From Paludibacteraceae bacterium (GTDB lineage Bacteria > Bacteroidota > Bacteroidia > Bacteroidales > Paludibacteraceae), in the NCBI GenBank assembly GCA_017551025.1, contig JAFZNG010000014.1, positions 1 to 64,000 on the forward strand: a stretch of 64,000 bases of DNA, in the 5' to 3' direction. Below the pieces are notes generated by a model. The model did not search any database, was not told the DNA's origin, and worked only from the letters and a program-made list of their open reading frames with translations. A program made the position numbers and the translations under genes. This document shows, piece by piece, positions 56,231 to 64,000 of this stretch (within the stretch, counting starts at the first letter, position 1; the number at the start of each line of letters is the position of its first letter).

Positions 56231-59200
56231 TTACTTCTTGAGCGCCTTCTTCTCCTTGCGCAATTGACGTGCGCGTTGGATATCAAAGGCAATCGGCGAA
56301 GCGATGAATACGGACGAATACGTACCTACGATCACACCCATCAACAGGGCGAATACGAAGCCACGGATGGTCTCACCGCCGAAGCAGAAGATAGCCAACA
56401 ATACCACGAACGTAGACATAGAGGTAGAGAACGTACGGCTCAGCGTGTTGTTGAGCGCAGCGTTGATATTCTCCTCACGAGCACGCTTCGGATAGAGGCG
56501 GTTGTACTCACGTACACGGTCGAAGATGACCACGGTATCGTTGATCGAATAACCGATGACGGTTAGGATAGCAGCGATAAACGACTGGTCGATCTCCATA
56601 GAGAACGGCATGATCTTCCAGAGGATAGCATACAGACCAAGAATGATAACCGTATCGTGTGCCAATGCAGCCAGTGCACCTACCGAGTATGCGAAGTTGC
56701 GGAAACGCAACAGGATATACAGGAAGATAACTACCAGCGCAGCCAACACAGCCCAAACGGCAGCGGTCTTGATATCGTCAGCGATAGCCGGACCTACCTT
56801 CTGCGACTGCATGATACCTACCTCCGGATTCACCAGCGTAGAGCGGAAGTCGTCGAACGGAATCTCCTCCTTGAGGAACTGCTTCGTACCGTCGTAGATC
56901 ATCTGCTCGATCTGCTCGTCGATGGCAGCCGACTGATCCTTGATCATGTAGTTGGTCGAGATACGTACCTGGTTGTCGTCACCGATCGTGATAACGTTGA
57001 GCGAATAGGTATCATCGCCCTGCAGGTTCTGACGGAACAGGCCGTCGAGCGAAGCCTTGACAGCCTCGGTGGAAACCGGCTGGTCATAGCGAACGATATA
57101 GTTGCGTCCACCCGAGAAGTCGATACCCAGGTTCAGCTTACCGAAGATATGCGGATCCAGACCCAGGATAGCTACGATAACGAGCACGCTCGATACGATG
57201 TAAGCCACCTTGCGCAGACCTACGAAGTTAACCTTCGCATTCTGCAGGAAGTTCTTCATCAGCGCGGTCGTGAACGGCAGCTCCTTAGCGTCCTCACGGT
57301 TAGCATACGCCTCGAGCAACCAGCGGGTGATGAACACGGCGGTTACGAACGACGTTACGATACCGATCATGTACGTTACGGCGAAGCCCTTGATCGGACC
57401 CGTACCGAAGATAGCCAGGATGGCACCCGTTAAGAACGAGGTTACGTTGGAGTCCACGATAGCCGAGATAGCACCCTGGAAACCGTCGGTAATAGCCTGA
57501 CGCATCTTCTTGCCGCCACGCAGCTCCTCACGGATACGCTCGTAGATCAGCACGTTGGCATCCACGGCACAACCCATGGTCAGCACGATACCGGCAATAC
57601 CCGGCAGGGTCAGTACGGCCGAGAACGATGCGAGCACACCTACCAGCAGGAAGACGTTGCACAGCAGCGCGAAGTCGGCAATCAGACCCGGGATCAGACC
57701 GTAGTAGAAAATCATATAGAGCAGGATGAGGCAGAAGCCGAGCACAAAGCTCCAGAGACCTGCCTGGATAGCCTCGCGACCCAGCGACGGACCTACAACA
57801 TCCTCCTGGATAATACGTGCCGGAGCCGGCATCTTACCCGACTTGAGGGTGTTGGCCAAGTCCTTTGCCTCTTCTACGGTGAAGTTACCCGTGATCTGGC
57901 TCTGTCCACCGGAGATCTCGTTTTGTACGGTCGGGAACGAATATACATAGCCGTCCAGCACGATGGCTACCGACTTACCGATATTCTCCTTCGTAATACG
58001 CTGCCAAGCCTTCGCACCGTCAGCGTTCATCGACATCGATACATTGGCATAAGCGCTGGTCTGCGAGAAGTCTGCGCGGGCGTCGGTTACGACGTTACCC
58101 TCCAGGCTGGCACGACCGTTATGGCCCTTCAGAGCTACCAACTGATAGTAAGCGTTGGCATTGTCGATGGCCTTAACCGTCCAACGGAACGTAAGGTCGC
58201 TCGGCAGGATCTGACGTGCCTGCGGACCGGTCAACATAGCGTTGATCTTACCCGTATCCGTAGCATGGGCAATACCTACTACCGGACTCGGGATCACCTG
58301 ACCGTCGCCGCTCACGTTGAGCTGCATCTTGGCGAACAGCGGGTGGTTCTTGCGGAACTCCTCTGCGTTCTGCTCAGCCTCAGCCGTGCTGTCGTTCTTG
58401 ACAGCCTCTTTCAGGCCTGCCAGGTCAGACGCCATCGTGTCGGTCGCTACCTGCTCAGCCTCAGCTACCTCTGCCGGAGCCTCAGCCTTTACGGTATCGT
58501 CCGCAGCGATGGTCTTCACCAGTTCGCCGTCCAGACGCTCCAGGTTGGAGTAGATCTCCGTCAGGTTATAGGTCTCCCAGAACTCGAGGTTAGCCGAACC
58601 CTGGAGCAGTTTACGTACACGCTCCGGCTCCTTGATACCCGGCAATTCGATGAGGATACGACCCGTCTGCGAGAGACGCTGGATATTCGGCTGAACCACA
58701 CCAAAGCGGTCGATACGCGTACGCAGCACGTTGAACGAATTGGTGATGGCTGCATCTACCTCCTCGCGGAGCACGGCAGCTACCTCCTCGTTGGTCGAGG
58801 TGCTGGTGATGCGGTTGTTCATGTCCGGCGTAGAGAAGATACCGGCCAGCTGAATCTGCGGGTCGATCTCCTGATACGACTCCACGAACAGCGTCACGAA
58901 GTCCTTACCACTGTTTTCCTGCTTCTCGGCAGCACGCTCGAGGGCACGGTTGAAGTTCTCGCTCGGATTCTCAGCAGCCAGTGCGCGGATAATACCCGAC
59001 ACCTCTACCTCCATCGTCACGTTCATACCGCCCTTCAAGTCCAGACCGAGGTTAATCTCTTTCTCGCGGCACTCCTTCAGGGTGTAACCAAACCATACTT
59101 TCTCCAAGGCCAGCGAATCCTGATAACGCGTCAGACGAATCGAATCGCCGTCGGCATACTCAGCAGCCGCCTTGTCGTAATGGCTGGTCACAAAGGAGAA

Positions 59201-59281
59201 GGAGAGATAAAAAGCACATGTCAGCACCAGCAAAGCGGCCAGACAAAATGCCAATTTCCGTACAATTCCTTTGTTGTTCAT
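56231..59281 (-). CDS. secDF: Protein translocase SecDF, fused
   Basis: One chain of 1016 residues with SecD then SecF. SecD half: N-terminal membrane helix (LAFCLAALLVLTCAFYLSF), LGLDLKGGMNVTMEVEV near 75, a P1 domain widened by an Ala/Glu-rich stretch (EAPAEVAEAEQ), and the D4 motif GCAVDANVLIYERIREELRGG. SecF half from about 695: GIDFSGGRNYIVRY and GYSINDTVVIFDRVRE. It uses the proton gradient to help pull proteins through SecYEG. The stop is next to a 23-bp alternating purine-pyrimidine run (56209-56231). Confidence 0.97.
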   Translation of the reverse strand: MNNKGIVRKLAFCLAALLVLTCAFYLSFSFVTSHYDKAAAEYADGDSIRLTRYQDSLALEKVWFGYTLKECREKEINLGLDLKGGMNVTMEVEVSGIIRALAAENPSENFNRALERAAEKQENSGKDFVTLFVESYQEIDPQIQLAGIFSTPDMNNRITSTSTNEEVAAVLREEVDAAITNSFNVLRTRIDRFGVVQPNIQRLSQTGRILIELPGIKEPERVRKLLQGSANLEFWETYNLTEIYSNLERLDGELVKTIAADDTVKAEAPAEVAEAEQVATDTMASDLAGLKEAVKNDSTAEAEQNAEEFRKNHPLFAKMQLNVSGDGQVIPSPVVGIAHATDTGKINAMLTGPQARQILPSDLTFRWTVKAIDNANAYYQLVALKGHNGRASLEGNVVTDARADFSQTSAYANVSMSMNADGAKAWQRITKENIGKSVAIVLDGYVYSFPTVQNEISGGQSQITGNFTVEEAKDLANTLKSGKMPAPARIIQEDVVGPSLGREAIQAGLWSFVLGFCLILLYMIFYYGLIPGLIADFALLCNVFLLVGVLASFSAVLTLPGIAGIVLTMGCAVDANVLIYERIREELRGGKKMRQAITDGFQGAISAIVDSNVTSFLTGAILAIFGTGPIKGFAVTYMIGIVTSFVTAVFITRWLLEAYANREDAKELPFTTALMKNFLQNAKVNFVGLRKVAYIVSSVLVIVAILGLDPHIFGKLNLGIDFSGGRNYIVRYDQPVSTEAVKASLDGLFRQNLQGDDTYSLNVITIGDDNQVRISTNYMIKDQSAAIDEQIEQMIYDGTKQFLKEEIPFDDFRSTLVNPEVGIMQSQKVGPAIADDIKTAAVWAVLAALVVIFLYILLRFRNFAYSVGALAALAHDTVIILGLYAILWKIMPFSMEIDQSFIAAILTVIGYSINDTVVIFDRVREYNRLYPKRAREENINAALNNTLSRTFSTSMSTFVVLLAIFCFGGETIRGFVFALLMGVIVGTYSSVFIASPIAFDIQRARQLRKEKKALKK

Positions 59282-59385
59282 AATGATTTTTGTTAGTATT
59301 TTTTGATTTTATTTTTCCTTGTTTTACTCGCGCGAAAAAACGCGCACAACGTACGCGTAAGTGCACACGAGCGCAAAATCGGCTG

Positions 59386-59417
59386 CAAAGGTACAAAAAA
59401 AATACGATATACGCAAA
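59386..59417 (-). promoter_or_regulatory. secDF promoter
   Basis: TTTG (59414-59417), 20 bp, TACCTTTG (59386-59393) on the minus strand. The leader of about 100 nt contains GC-rich words such as CGCGCGAAAAAACGCGCAC and ACGTACGCGT. Confidence 0.8.
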
Positions 59418-59459
59418 AAAAATCCGTATTTTTGTCAAAAAACCTAGTTTTTCAGGGTC

Positions 59460-59954
59460 TTACCGGCGAAATGAGTAGTATTTCTGGCCAAAGAAACTGA
59501 CCAAAACGGTGATCAACGTGATAACCACCTTGCTCGGCGTAGGATACCAACCCAGCACCTCCACACATAGCTTCAGACCTACGTAGTTGATGAGCAGATT
59601 GACCGCTACGATCAGGACATACCGCACGAGCTGACGTGCCCCGTGCAAGGTGGACTGCGTGAAGGTTACGTACTTATTCAACCAAAAACCCGTCAGCAGC
59701 GTAATCGGAAACACGATACACAGCGTCGCGATATGCGGGGTGAGACAAAGTTGAAAGTTAAAAGTTGAGAGTTGAAAGTATACCAAGTCGTGCCCTATAA
59801 CAAAGTTATAGATCAGAAAATACAGCAACCAGTCCAGCACCATGTTTCCACCTCCGCAGGCGGCATAGCGGAACATCTCTTCCGGCAGAAACTTCCGGAA
59901 GGGCGGATAAAAGAAGTCGATGACTTTCGTAATCAATTGGGCTAGTTTTCGCAT
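59460..59954 (-). CDS. GtrA-family membrane protein
   Basis: The 164-residue protein has the GtrA fold of four helices: RYAACGGGNMVLDWLLYFLIYNFV, IATLCIVFPITLLTGFWLNKYVTF, LVRYVLIVAVNLLINYVGLKLC and KVVITLITVLVSFFGQKYYSF. GtrA proteins help move lipid-linked sugars for surface glycans. Between helices one and two the sequence FQLSTFNFQL is encoded by a heptamer tract and looks like extra length. It has its own promoter. Confidence 0.8.
   Translation of the reverse strand: MRKLAQLITKVIDFFYPPFRKFLPEEMFRYAACGGGNMVLDWLLYFLIYNFVIGHDLVYFQLSTFNFQLCLTPHIATLCIVFPITLLTGFWLNKYVTFTQSTLHGARQLVRYVLIVAVNLLINYVGLKLCVEVLGWYPTPSKVVITLITVLVSFFGQKYYSFRR
59747..59781. repeat. Heptamer tract, 5 x AAAGTTG, in the GtrA gene
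   Basis: AAAGTTG, AAAGTTA, AAAGTTG, AGAGTTG, AAAGTAT on the plus strand. Confidence 0.9.
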
Positions 59955-59975
59955 CGCTGGTCAATTTTCAGGCTG

Positions 59976-59983
59976 CAAAGGTA
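59976..59983 (-). promoter_or_regulatory. GtrA gene -7 promoter box
   Basis: TACCTTTG on the minus strand, 22 bp before the ATG; the -33 partner (TTG-rich) is weak. Confidence 0.6.
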
Positions 59984-60059
59984 CGACTTTTTTTTGGATT
60001 ATGCAAGAAAATGGCGATTTTTATCGGTTAAAAACGACCAAAAACGACCAAAATCTAAA

Positions 60060-60115
60060 ATCACGGGATATATACAAAGTATATATAGGATGGGGTGGGA
60101 TACGAGATTGACTCG
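60060..60115. repeat. Intergenic repeat, copy 2 (TCACGGGATATATAC family)
   Basis: TCACGGGATATATACAAAG, TATATATAGG, GGGTGGGATACGAGATTGAC; partner of 47957-48016. The rest of the 60116-60309 gap holds only the hairpins listed next. Confidence 0.75.
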
Positions 60116-60201
60116 GTAATGTATAACGAATATATAACAAGCACTAAGAACCATTAACGCTGATTTTTCGAACACTGCGTTCGAAAGAAAAAAATGACAT
60201 G

Positions 60202-60252
60202 ACCGGATTGACCGTTTTGACCAGATCGAGATATAGAAACGGTCAATCCGGT
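60202..60252. repeat. 16-bp perfect inverted repeat
   Basis: ACCGGATTGACCGTTT (60202-60217) and AAACGGTCAATCCGGT (60237-60252), 19-nt loop; the arm continues as a direct copy CAAAACGGTCA. It follows AAAAAAATGACATG, the same lead-in as the hairpin in copies A and B of the palindrome element. A smaller TTTCGAAC/GTTCGAAA hairpin lies at about 60168-60187. Confidence 0.8.
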
Positions 60253-60309
60253 CAAAACGGTCAGTGCAAAAAATATGCTTGATACTCTTGAGACAGTTGA
60301 GATAGTAGG

Positions 60310-60508
60310 CTATGGTCCAAATCAGATTTGGCGGAAGGAAAGAAAGAGGAAAAACCGGAATATGATTCCGGGCTAATGGACAAAGGGAAAAAATGACATG
60401 AGAAAAGTGAGAAAAGTGAGAAATTCTCTAAATTCTCACTTTTCTCATAGTAAAAATAAAACAATGCCATCACCGGCCGCAAACATGCGACCTGTAGCGG
60501 CATTGTGG
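60310..60508. repeat. Intergenic palindrome-array element, copy B
   Basis: CCAAATC/GATTTGG (60317-60331), CCGGAAT/ATTCCGG (60355-60371), AAAAAATGACATGA, then GAGAAAAGTGAGAA paired with TTCTCACTTTTCTC, and the GC-rich tail CACCGGCCGCAAACATGCGACC. Same order as at 185-410. Confidence 0.8.
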
Positions 60509-60559
60509 TAAAACTGAAGTAAACGCGAAGTGTCTCAACTGTATCAACTATCTCATGGT

Positions 60560-60624
60560 AAAAAAAATAGTCGTCCTAGACCGTCTAGAGCGTTGCACTA
60601 TACTAGAGAGCTAGAGACGATTAT
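60560..60624 (-). terminator. Terminator of the beta-barrel gene
   Basis: On the minus strand a long stem with arms ATAATCGTCTCTAG and CTAGGACGACTAT (one bulge) ends in a T8 run, just downstream of the barrel stop at 60632. Confidence 0.65.
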
Positions 60625-60631
60625 TACAATA

Positions 60632-61504
60632 CTAATAGCCTATGCACCGGCATGGATAAGAACGGCTATTTCTGCTATACGTATTCCCGACGGAGAAGAG
60701 TGCGGTGAAGCGAATGCCGCACAATAAGTTGTGGACTGGACTTGTCGGATTGTAAGACGAAGAATAGATGTGGTTCATTTGAACGTGCATGTATTCAGAC
60801 AAGTCTGGGACTAATAAAGATTGGTCTGATGCTTGGTTACGGACATTCAAAACTCCATATTCCGCAAAGACTCCAATACGATATTTGGCGGAGCGGTTGG
60901 AAGAATAGAATACGGTTCCAATCTCACCAGCAACACGCAGATCCAGCATCTTGTATTTCATTGTGCCGCTTGTTTGCTCTTTCTCAAAATCATGGAAACC
61001 ATGATTCGGCATATCCACAAGCGTTTCGTAGTACATATCATAGTCTCCGGTTGTGGATAATAATGCCTTTTGTTGGGTGTGAGTTAGTAAGTTGAGACTT
61101 ACTTTAGCACCAGCGAGTGCATAGAAATAGTTAAACTCGGCACCAAGCATCAACGGAACATTTACGGAAAGATTTTTCGAGACATCGGTTCGGTCTTTGA
61201 GATAGCCGTTATATGTGAATTGTGTGCCCTTTGTATCAATCATTTCATAGTGGAGCAGCGAATCGTTTACACCGACATTATAGAGGGTATAAGAGCCGCT
61301 TATGCCTGTTTCTAAGATGAAATGATTGTATTGGAATTGGTACACGGCACCAACCGAACCACCGCCACCGATTTTTGCTTTCGTGATATCGATTTTATCT
61401 AATTGCCACGACAAATCGGCATCCACAGACACGCCGAACCAATGTTGTGCATGGATGACAGCACAACTCAGCAACAAGAGTACTATGGCGAGCTTTTTTC
61501 TCAT
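60632..61504 (-). CDS. Outer-membrane beta-barrel protein
   Basis: The 290-residue protein has a signal peptide (KKLAIVLLLLSCAVIHA) and then alternating beta-strand patterns with Tyr/Phe girdles, such as GGGSVGAVYQFQYNHFILETGISGSYTLYN, NVPLMLGAEFNYFYALAGAKVSLNL and YRIGVFAEYGVLNVRN. It fits an 8- to 10-strand barrel of the Bacteroidetes OmpA-/PorT-like kind. Start and stop codons overlap (ATGA) with the giant adhesin upstream, so the two are co-made. The very C-terminus (SRNSRSYPCRCIGY) is unlike a barrel end and may mark a recent frame change. Confidence 0.75.
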   Translation of the reverse strand: MRKKLAIVLLLLSCAVIHAQHWFGVSVDADLSWQLDKIDITKAKIGGGGSVGAVYQFQYNHFILETGISGSYTLYNVGVNDSLLHYEMIDTKGTQFTYNGYLKDRTDVSKNLSVNVPLMLGAEFNYFYALAGAKVSLNLLTHTQQKALLSTTGDYDMYYETLVDMPNHGFHDFEKEQTSGTMKYKMLDLRVAGEIGTVFYSSNRSAKYRIGVFAEYGVLNVRNQASDQSLLVPDLSEYMHVQMNHIYSSSYNPTSPVHNLLCGIRFTALFSVGNTYSRNSRSYPCRCIGY

Positions 61505-64000
61505 CTGACAATCAGTTTCTTTATGTCGGTTTTTCCGGATGTTCCGTTTTGTTGAATACGGATGATATACACACCGGAAGTTTGTGGAGCTGCCAATTGA
61601 TGGTCGCCCGGTTCAAAGGAGTTGGTGTATATCAGTTTACCGAGATTGTCGTACAACCAAATCGTGACATCGGTGGTATTATGCAGACGCATAATCTGTT
61701 GCGGTTGCAACAAAGTCGGATAGATGGATATTTCTGTTTGTGGAGTAGCAATAATCTCACAAGTCATGAGTTTCGTACCATCTTGTTCTTCCAACATAGC
61801 GGAATATGCAGCACCCATCTCCAGCGGTTGGTAGGTGTAGGAATGATTTTCTCCTACCATCGGTTGCCCGTTCTTGTACCACTGGAAGCCAACGAAGTCA
61901 TAGCCTCCGTTGTAATTGTGAGTGAGCACGCCAATGAAATCATCCCAGTGCTGATCAAGGACTGAGGACGGATAAAGCAAGGTGTATTGGATGGTACGTG
62001 TGTCCAGCACTTGGTTGTTGAAGAGAGGACTTACAGCGACATCATATATTCCTGCACGAGCCGAGTTGGGGATGAGTATCTGCGATGCCGAATAATCGAC
62101 TATCGTATCGCGGAAATGCTGCGCAATTGCTTTAGGAGTGAAGATAAATTGCAGTTGATGGAATAGTCCATCCGATGCTGTAACGTCAAATTCTATGTAA
62201 GGGTCATCGGCACATTGGATGTGCGCAAGGATGTCGTATATTAACGGATTAATAGTTAGATTAAGCGTTACGATGCTATCGCAACCTTCAGCGGTAGTGA
62301 AGTTTTGGGTGTACGTGCCTTTCTCCGAATAGGTCTGTTCGTTCCAGATGTACGTTGCTCCTTCTGTGATGGATTCGTTGAGTGTTGTTGCTAAAGGAGG
62401 GAGGACTTTCAGATGGAGCGTGCATACAGAATCACATCCGGCGGCATTAGTGATGGTTTCAGTGATGTCCGTTGAAGTGGTATAGGAATTTCCATGCCAA
62501 ATATGCGTTTTTCCCTCACAGATGGTTGCGTATTCTATGCTATCGGTTGGCTCTAACTGAGATAGATGGAGCGTGACGATACTATCGCAGTACGGAGCAA
62601 CCTTCGAGGTATACGTATAGGGATAGTCTCCTTCTGTAGGATAGTCCACTCCGTGCCACTTAAACGGATGGCCTTTGCAGAACGTAGTGGCAGTATCTCC
62701 TATGAGTTCTGGTAATACTGTTAGTTTTAACGTACAGACAGAGTCGCATCCAACAGAGTTGTTAATCGTCTCGGTTTTAGTTACAGACGAAGTAAATGTT
62801 TGTCCATGCCATATGTGTGATGCGCCGGCACAAATAGTTACTACCTCCACGCTATCTGTTGGTTCCAATTGCGTCAAGTGGAGTGTAACTATACTATCAC
62901 AACCAGTTACTTTAGAAGTGTATGTGTATGGGTAGTTTCCATCTGCAGAGTATTCTGTACCATGCCATGTGAACGAGTGATCCTTGCAGAATGTAGCAGC
63001 TGTATCACCTGATAAAATCGGGTTAATCGAGAGATGCAAGGTGACGATGGAATCGCCTTTTATATGGCTGGCGTATGTGTACGAATAATCGTTTGCTTCT
63101 GTGTAGGTTCGACCATCCCAAATATACGGAACGTTAGCGCAAGTTGATGCGGAAAATTCGGCGTATATAGGTTCTGCAACAAAGAGATCAAGAGTGACGA
63201 TAGAATCACAGTTGTTTTCCGCGATGTAGCCTTTGGTATACAAACCAGCATCCGAATAAGTATCGCCGTCCCAAGTGTAGGAGGCACCTTGTTTGATAGT
63301 GTCTTTGAAGGTGATATGGTAGGTGTCTTTGTGTGAGATAGTTAGCGTAACAACACTATCGCAGCCTTCTGCGGATGTGTAGTGATAGATGTAATCTTGT
63401 GCGTCAGTTAGTTTGTCTGCTCCGTAGCGGAAGTAGTCTCCGTTGCATATTTGGTAGGAGAGATGTGCTTGCTTTTCCGTGCCGGCAGTTACGTGGAGAA
63501 TAGCGATACTATCGCAACCAGAAGATGTGGATGTAGAGGTGTAGTCTTTGGCTTCATCCACCGTCTGACCATTCCATGTAAAGGATGCTCCAGGACAAAG
63601 AATACGGCTTTCTTCTGTGGTGATGACACAGTTTTCGTCGATACCTAAATAGAGCGTCAAAATGCTGTCGCAGCCGGCTGCATTGGTCAGTTTTTGAACA
63701 TAAGTACCGGACTCAGTATATGTTCGTCCATTTAAGGTGTACGAACCGGTTGTGGTGATATATAGTTCCTCGTGTGTTCGGCTATCGGTTAATGTCAATT
63801 GGTAGATAGCTTCTATTCCGACATCCGTAAAGGCCGTGTCTCGATATACGCCAGGTTCTGTGTATATCTTTCCGCGGAAATCATACGAATCGTTAGTACA
63901 TAATGTGGCTTCAGACTTGTTTATCGGGAATGGGAGTACGACTAAGTTGAGAATGTATTCTTGCGTACAGCCGTAACCACTTGCATCTATTTCAGTGTAA
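61501..64000 (-). CDS. Giant repeat adhesin with type IX sorting domain, 5' end outside
   Basis: The frame is open from 61501 to the window edge (at least 833 residues; no start in view). It is a chain of about 55-70-residue modules, each ending in GCDSIVTLHLTI-like strands; ten clear copies and two worn ones are present. In the middle a two-module block is duplicated (FTWHGTEYSADGNYPYTYTSK and FKWHGVDYPTEGDYPYTYTSK share the order, each followed by an IWHG module). The last 80 residues form a type A T9SS C-terminal domain (ISIYPTLLQPQQIMRL, VTIWLYDNLGKLIY, SGVYIIRIQ, KKLIVR), so it should be exported by the Por system and fixed to the surface. The partner barrel overlaps by 4 bp. Confidence 0.9.
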   Translation of the reverse strand, partial: YTEIDASGYGCTQEYILNLVVLPFPINKSEATLCTNDSYDFRGKIYTEPGVYRDTAFTDVGIEAIYQLTLTDSRTHEELYITTTGSYTLNGRTYTESGTYVQKLTNAAGCDSILTLYLGIDENCVITTEESRILCPGASFTWNGQTVDEAKDYTSTSTSSGCDSIAILHVTAGTEKQAHLSYQICNGDYFRYGADKLTDAQDYIYHYTSAEGCDSVVTLTISHKDTYHITFKDTIKQGASYTWDGDTYSDAGLYTKGYIAENNCDSIVTLDLFVAEPIYAEFSASTCANVPYIWDGRTYTEANDYSYTYASHIKGDSIVTLHLSINPILSGDTAATFCKDHSFTWHGTEYSADGNYPYTYTSKVTGCDSIVTLHLTQLEPTDSVEVVTICAGASHIWHGQTFTSSVTKTETINNSVGCDSVCTLKLTVLPELIGDTATTFCKGHPFKWHGVDYPTEGDYPYTYTSKVAPYCDSIVTLHLSQLEPTDSIEYATICEGKTHIWHGNSYTTSTDITETITNAAGCDSVCTLHLKVLPPLATTLNESITEGATYIWNEQTYSEKGTYTQNFTTAEGCDSIVTLNLTINPLIYDILAHIQCADDPYIEFDVTASDGLFHQLQFIFTPKAIAQHFRDTIVDYSASQILIPNSARAGIYDVAVSPLFNNQVLDTRTIQYTLLYPSSVLDQHWDDFIGVLTHNYNGGYDFVGFQWYKNGQPMVGENHSYTYQPLEMGAAYSAMLEEQDGTKLMTCEIIATPQTEISIYPTLLQPQQIMRLHNTTDVTIWLYDNLGKLIYTNSFEPGDHQLAAPQTSGVYIIRIQQNGTSGKTDIKKLIVR

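Noticed and set aside
60530..60727. A 65-codon plus-strand frame
   Set aside because: It runs over the terminator hairpin and into the antisense of the beta-barrel gene.
62400..63100. Regularly spaced repeats that could suggest a CRISPR or tandem DNA array
   Set aside because: They are coding modules of the adhesin; identity is at the protein level and spacing is too long.
63796..63798. TTG as the start of the adhesin
   Set aside because: The frame continues upstream without a stop to the window edge with the same repeat-like residues (CTNDSYDFRGK, YTEPGVY).

Overview
The window is about 64 kb of a Bacteroidota chromosome, most likely order Bacteroidales; I cannot resolve genus. The signs are: promoters of the Bacteroidetes form TTTG-N20-TAnnTTTG at many gene starts with almost no Shine-Dalgarno sequences, a type IX secretion C-terminal domain, a serine palmitoyltransferase of the Bacteroides type, a one-chain SecDF, and a tmRNA tag ending in YALAA.

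Layout. 1-5000 is an accessory island on the minus strand: the start of an IS-type transposase, a small secreted repeat protein, a DUF262-HNH nuclease overlapping an EcoRI-family adenine methyltransferase, and an AlbA_2/HATPase regulator-like protein. The tmRNA gene (5182-5573) and an alpha-amylase lipoprotein follow. From 35185 down to 7009 lies the centrepiece: 22 minus-strand genes packed with 4-bp overlaps or very short gaps, in the order pyrC-pyrK-pyrDB-pyrF-pyrE-pyrB-guaB-guaA-purE-purL-purM-purN-purH-purD-folD-purB-purA-carA-carB-purC-purF-aminotransferase. This is all of UMP synthesis and nearly all of IMP/AMP/GMP synthesis (purK not seen), plus folD for formyl-folate and an aspartate-type aminotransferase, behind one clear promoter at 35239-35270. 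Then come tRNA-Pro(CGG) with a structured leader, topA, nfeD-floA, a nitrilase, recJ, tdk, priA, a CPBP protease and parE. mdh, a serine palmitoyltransferase with an SDR reductase, ldcA, a phosphoethanolamine transferase, pepD, secDF and gtrA follow. The window ends in a giant repeat adhesin with a type IX sorting domain that overlaps a beta-barrel gene.

The most unusual signal cuts across genes: at least twelve tracts of four or five tandem 7-bp words, each locus with its own word (for example GGTGTAG, ATTGGTG, AGCCATT, AATTCAA, AAAGTTG). They sit in gaps between genes, over stop codons and inside at least five genes. One tract splits the aminotransferase at the end of the nucleotide operon, and removing one 7-bp unit would restore its frame. 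A second family of intergenic elements is built from short palindromes with 1-3 nt loops. Other points of note are a PyrB fused to the zinc domain of PyrI without its allosteric domain, and a PurF lacking its glutaminase nucleophile.
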